From Planctomycetaceae bacterium (GTDB lineage: Bacteria > Planctomycetota > Planctomycetia > Pirellulales > Pirellulaceae): 64,000 bases of DNA. Under the pieces are notes generated by a model. It was not told where the DNA came from and did not search any database. It saw only the letters and a program-made list of their open reading frames with translations. Below are positions 59,055 to 64,000 of the stretch, in pieces. The DNA is taken from the NCBI GenBank assembly GCA_007694185.1, contig RECD01000253.1, positions 1-64,000 on the forward strand, in the 5' to 3' direction. Positions within the stretch are counted from its first letter, which is position 1. Each line of letters starts with the position of its first letter. The translations under genes were made by a program, and so were the position numbers.

Positions 59055-59569
59055 GGGAGGATCTCCCCGATGCGGCGTTCATAGCGATGCTTGATCCGAC
59101 GGACCGTGGCCGCCTCGTCGTCGACATCCAAACAATGCACCAACAGAGTCCGGCCGTCCGCCGAGAGGTCGCTGGCGACGGTCCCGGGGGTCAGCGTGAT
59201 CGTCGCGGTCAAGACGGTGATCCCCTCCGGGCTGGTCAGGTCGAGCGGTACCGCGACCCAGCGGCTCCGCAATTGGTCTCGCGGACGAAACAGAATCAGG
59301 TAGGCGACCTGAATGTTCGCCACGACGACGTCGAACATGACGATCGCGAGGAACGCGATGGCCTTAAACGGTGAGCGGATTTCGGGCCGCTCCGGCCAGA
59401 AATGGCCGGTGTAAATCGGGATCACCATCCCCAGTACGATCCCCACCAACAGCCCGCCAGCCGAATAACTGTTGAGCAGCGCCATCCACAAACAGATCAG
59501 GACCGCCGTCAACAGCGGGTGAGGCAGCCAGCGTCGCCAATAGCTCGGTCGCAGCTCGGAATCAGCCAT
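59051..59569 (-). CDS. mrpE: Na+/H+ antiporter subunit E (MrpE/MnhE)
   Basis: PLLTAVLICLWMALLNSYSAGGLLVGIVLGMVIPIYTGHFWPERPEIRSPFKAIAFLAIVMFDVVVANIQVAYLIL; start chosen at internal ATG 59569. Confidence 0.88.
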   Translation of the reverse strand: MADSELRPSYWRRWLPHPLLTAVLICLWMALLNSYSAGGLLVGIVLGMVIPIYTGHFWPERPEIRSPFKAIAFLAIVMFDVVVANIQVAYLILFRPRDQLRSRWVAVPLDLTSPEGITVLTATITLTPGTVASDLSADGRTLLVHCLDVDDEAATVRRIKHRYERRIGEILP

Positions 59570-61088
59570 CGCCATCCCCCCCGGCGTTAGGCCCCAGCAC
59601 CGCTTCGACATACTGACGCGTATCGAACAGCTGCTCCGTCGTCGCGTCCAAGTAGTCGACCGCCGTGCCAGCCATCCCGGTCAACCCGATCAACACCGCG
59701 ACCAGCGATCCGACGGCGATCATCGGCAACGCGATCGATGGAGAACCGACGGCGGCCCCCGGTACCTCGTCGCTTTTCCAAAACAGGACACTGCCGGCTG
59801 AGGCGAATCCGACCAAACCCAATAGCGACGTGGACAGGATCAATCCCCAAATCCAAGGCCAACCCACCAGTTCCGTCGTCGCATCGAGAATCAACAACTT
59901 GCCGATGAACCCTGACAGCGGCGGCATGCCCAGCACCGCGACGGCGACGACAAAGAACATCCCGCCGATCAGACCACGATGAGAGAACCGGGGGGCGGCG
60001 GTCAACCGATCCCCAACCCCGGGCCGACGGATCGTGACCGCGTCGACCAATAGGAACAGGGCGGCAATTCCCAGCGTGGAGTGGATCAGGTAATACAGCG
60101 CCGCCGACTGGGTCCCCGGGGTAAATCCGGCGATCGCGATCAACAGGGTGCCCATCGAACCGAGTGCCGCGAAACTGGCGAGCTGCCCCAGCCCACGCGA
60201 AGCGACCACCCCCACCATCCCGAGGGCCAACGTCACCGCGGCGGCGGCCATCAGCCAAGAGGCGGCAAAGAAACCTTCCCCGGCGGGCGATTCGCCCAGC
60301 GTCAGCGTGAAGACCCGAATGATCGCGTAAGCCCCCACCTTGGTCATGATCGAAAACAAGGCGGCGACCGGACCGGAGGCGTTCGTGTAGGTCCCCGGCA
60401 ACCAAAAGTGGAGCGGCACCAATGCCGACTTGATGCCGAACACCACCATCAACAGGGCAAGGCCGCAATACAAGAGCGCCTCATCTCCGGGCGTGACCGA
60501 CGAGAGGCGATCGGCAAAATCGGCCATGTTCAGCGTTCCGGTGACACCATAAATCAGCCCCAGCGCTACCAGGAAAATGCTCGACCCGACCAGGTTGACG
60601 ACCACGTACTGGATCCCGGCTCGCATCCTCGACCCGCCGCCGCCGTGGACCGCCAAACCGTAAGAGGCGATCAGCAGGACCTCGAAGAAGACGAACAGGT
60701 TGAACAGGTCCCCCGTCAAGAACGCACCGTTCAAACCCATCAGTTGAAACTGAAACAGGGGATGAAAATGGGCCCCCTGTTGGTCGCAGCCGTTGATCGA
60801 GTACAGCAACACGAATAGCCCCAGCACCGCCGTCAGCAGCAACATGATCGCCGACAACCGGTCGAGCACCAGCACGATGCCGTACGGCGGTGGCCAATTG
60901 CCCAACGCGTAGATCCGGGTCTCGCCATCCGCCGCGATCCCGACTTGGAACAGCCCCAGGATGACCAACAGCAGAGTCGATCCGATCGAAAAGGTACGGG
61001 CCAGCACCAAGTCATGACGGACCGCCAGCGCCAACAGCGGTGCGACCATGGCCGGCAACAGGATCGGGAGGATCAACCAATGATTCAT
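59562..61088 (-). CDS. mrpD: Na+/H+ antiporter subunit D (MrpD/MnhD)
   Basis: Starts at MNHWLILPILLPAMVAPLLAL (ATG 61088) inside a longer ORF; LMGLNGAFLTGDLFNLFVFFEVLLIASYGL, ALVPLHFWLPGTYTNASGPVAALFSIMTKVGAYAIIRVF. Confidence 0.94.
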   Translation of the reverse strand: MNHWLILPILLPAMVAPLLALAVRHDLVLARTFSIGSTLLLVILGLFQVGIAADGETRIYALGNWPPPYGIVLVLDRLSAIMLLLTAVLGLFVLLYSINGCDQQGAHFHPLFQFQLMGLNGAFLTGDLFNLFVFFEVLLIASYGLAVHGGGGSRMRAGIQYVVVNLVGSSIFLVALGLIYGVTGTLNMADFADRLSSVTPGDEALLYCGLALLMVVFGIKSALVPLHFWLPGTYTNASGPVAALFSIMTKVGAYAIIRVFTLTLGESPAGEGFFAASWLMAAAAVTLALGMVGVVASRGLGQLASFAALGSMGTLLIAIAGFTPGTQSAALYYLIHSTLGIAALFLLVDAVTIRRPGVGDRLTAAPRFSHRGLIGGMFFVVAVAVLGMPPLSGFIGKLLILDATTELVGWPWIWGLILSTSLLGLVGFASAGSVLFWKSDEVPGAAVGSPSIALPMIAVGSLVAVLIGLTGMAGTAVDYLDATTEQLFDTRQYVEAVLGPNAGGDGDG

Positions 61089-61515
61089 GGCCGTTCCTCG
61101 CTTCCTGCGGGGCTCGGTCCGGCGGCCGCCTGGCGTGATTCGGCCGTCGCGAATTCGGTCTCCTCGACCCGCGCCGCTTCCGCGGCGACCTGACCGAGCA
61201 AATCGACATGGTCGCCTTCGCTCTCGAAATAGCCACGCACCGCCATCGCCAAGATCACCGCCGTCATCCCGAACGAAATCACGATCGCGGTCAACACGAG
61301 CGCTTGGGGGATCGGGTCCGCATGCGGCTGACTCAGGTCGACAATGATGTCGGGCTGGTTGATCGCCAGCCGCCCCGTGGTGAACAGGAACAGGTTCGTG
61401 GCGTACGTCATCAACGTCAAACCGATGACCACGGTGAAGGTCCGCGCGGACAGCGTCAGGTAAACACCCGCGGCCGACATCGCGGCGACAGCGCTGGCAA
61501 CCAACCACTCCATCG

Positions 61516-61519
<4 letters not shown>
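61085..61519 (-). CDS. mrpC: Na+/H+ antiporter subunit C (MrpC/MnhC, NuoK-like)
   Basis: 144 aa; AAGVYLTLSARTFTVVIGLTLMTYATNLFLFTTGRL..DPIPQALVLTAIVISFGMTAVILAMAVRGY; ATGA overlap with mrpD. Confidence 0.94.

Positions 61520-64000
<2,481 letters not shown>

Overview
This 64 kb, high-GC window looks chromosomal and planctomycete-like, a guess from gene content and gene order with no database search behind it. No CRISPR array, rRNA operon, transposase or phage module was seen. Readable blocks, left to right: (1) an aldehyde dehydrogenase / CrtN-CrtP-type desaturase / acyltransferase / glycosyltransferase cluster resembling a C30-carotenoid (staphyloxanthin-like) tailoring pathway; (2) a beta-CASP metallo-beta-lactamase, and a serine-hydrolase::DUF1343 (AmiE-like::NamZ-like) fusion beside a sodium:solute symporter; (3) a DUF58 / transglutaminase-like / MoxR / lipoprotein / DUF318-type permease operon; (4) secG-tpiA-aroF, tRNA-Leu(TAG), and a rplY-pth-rpsF-ssb-rplI block lacking rpsR; (5) clpC, an unusually long secA with apparent internal repeats, and waaA; (6) a FAAL::ACP::alpha-oxoamine-synthase megasynthase directly followed by a PAS histidine kinase and a sigma-54-type response regulator, then an excellent sigma-54 promoter match in front of a small secreted protein with its own terminator; (7) a large PQQ-like propeller protein, a CitG-like protein, an alpha/beta hydrolase, a degenerate retropepsin-like protein and a C45 acyltransferase; (8) an mrp (mnh) antiporter operon running off the right edge. 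The best candidate for an undescribed system is block 6. It is a lipid-amine synthase apparently co-transcribed with an NtrB/NtrC-like pair whose likely target promoter lies immediately downstream.
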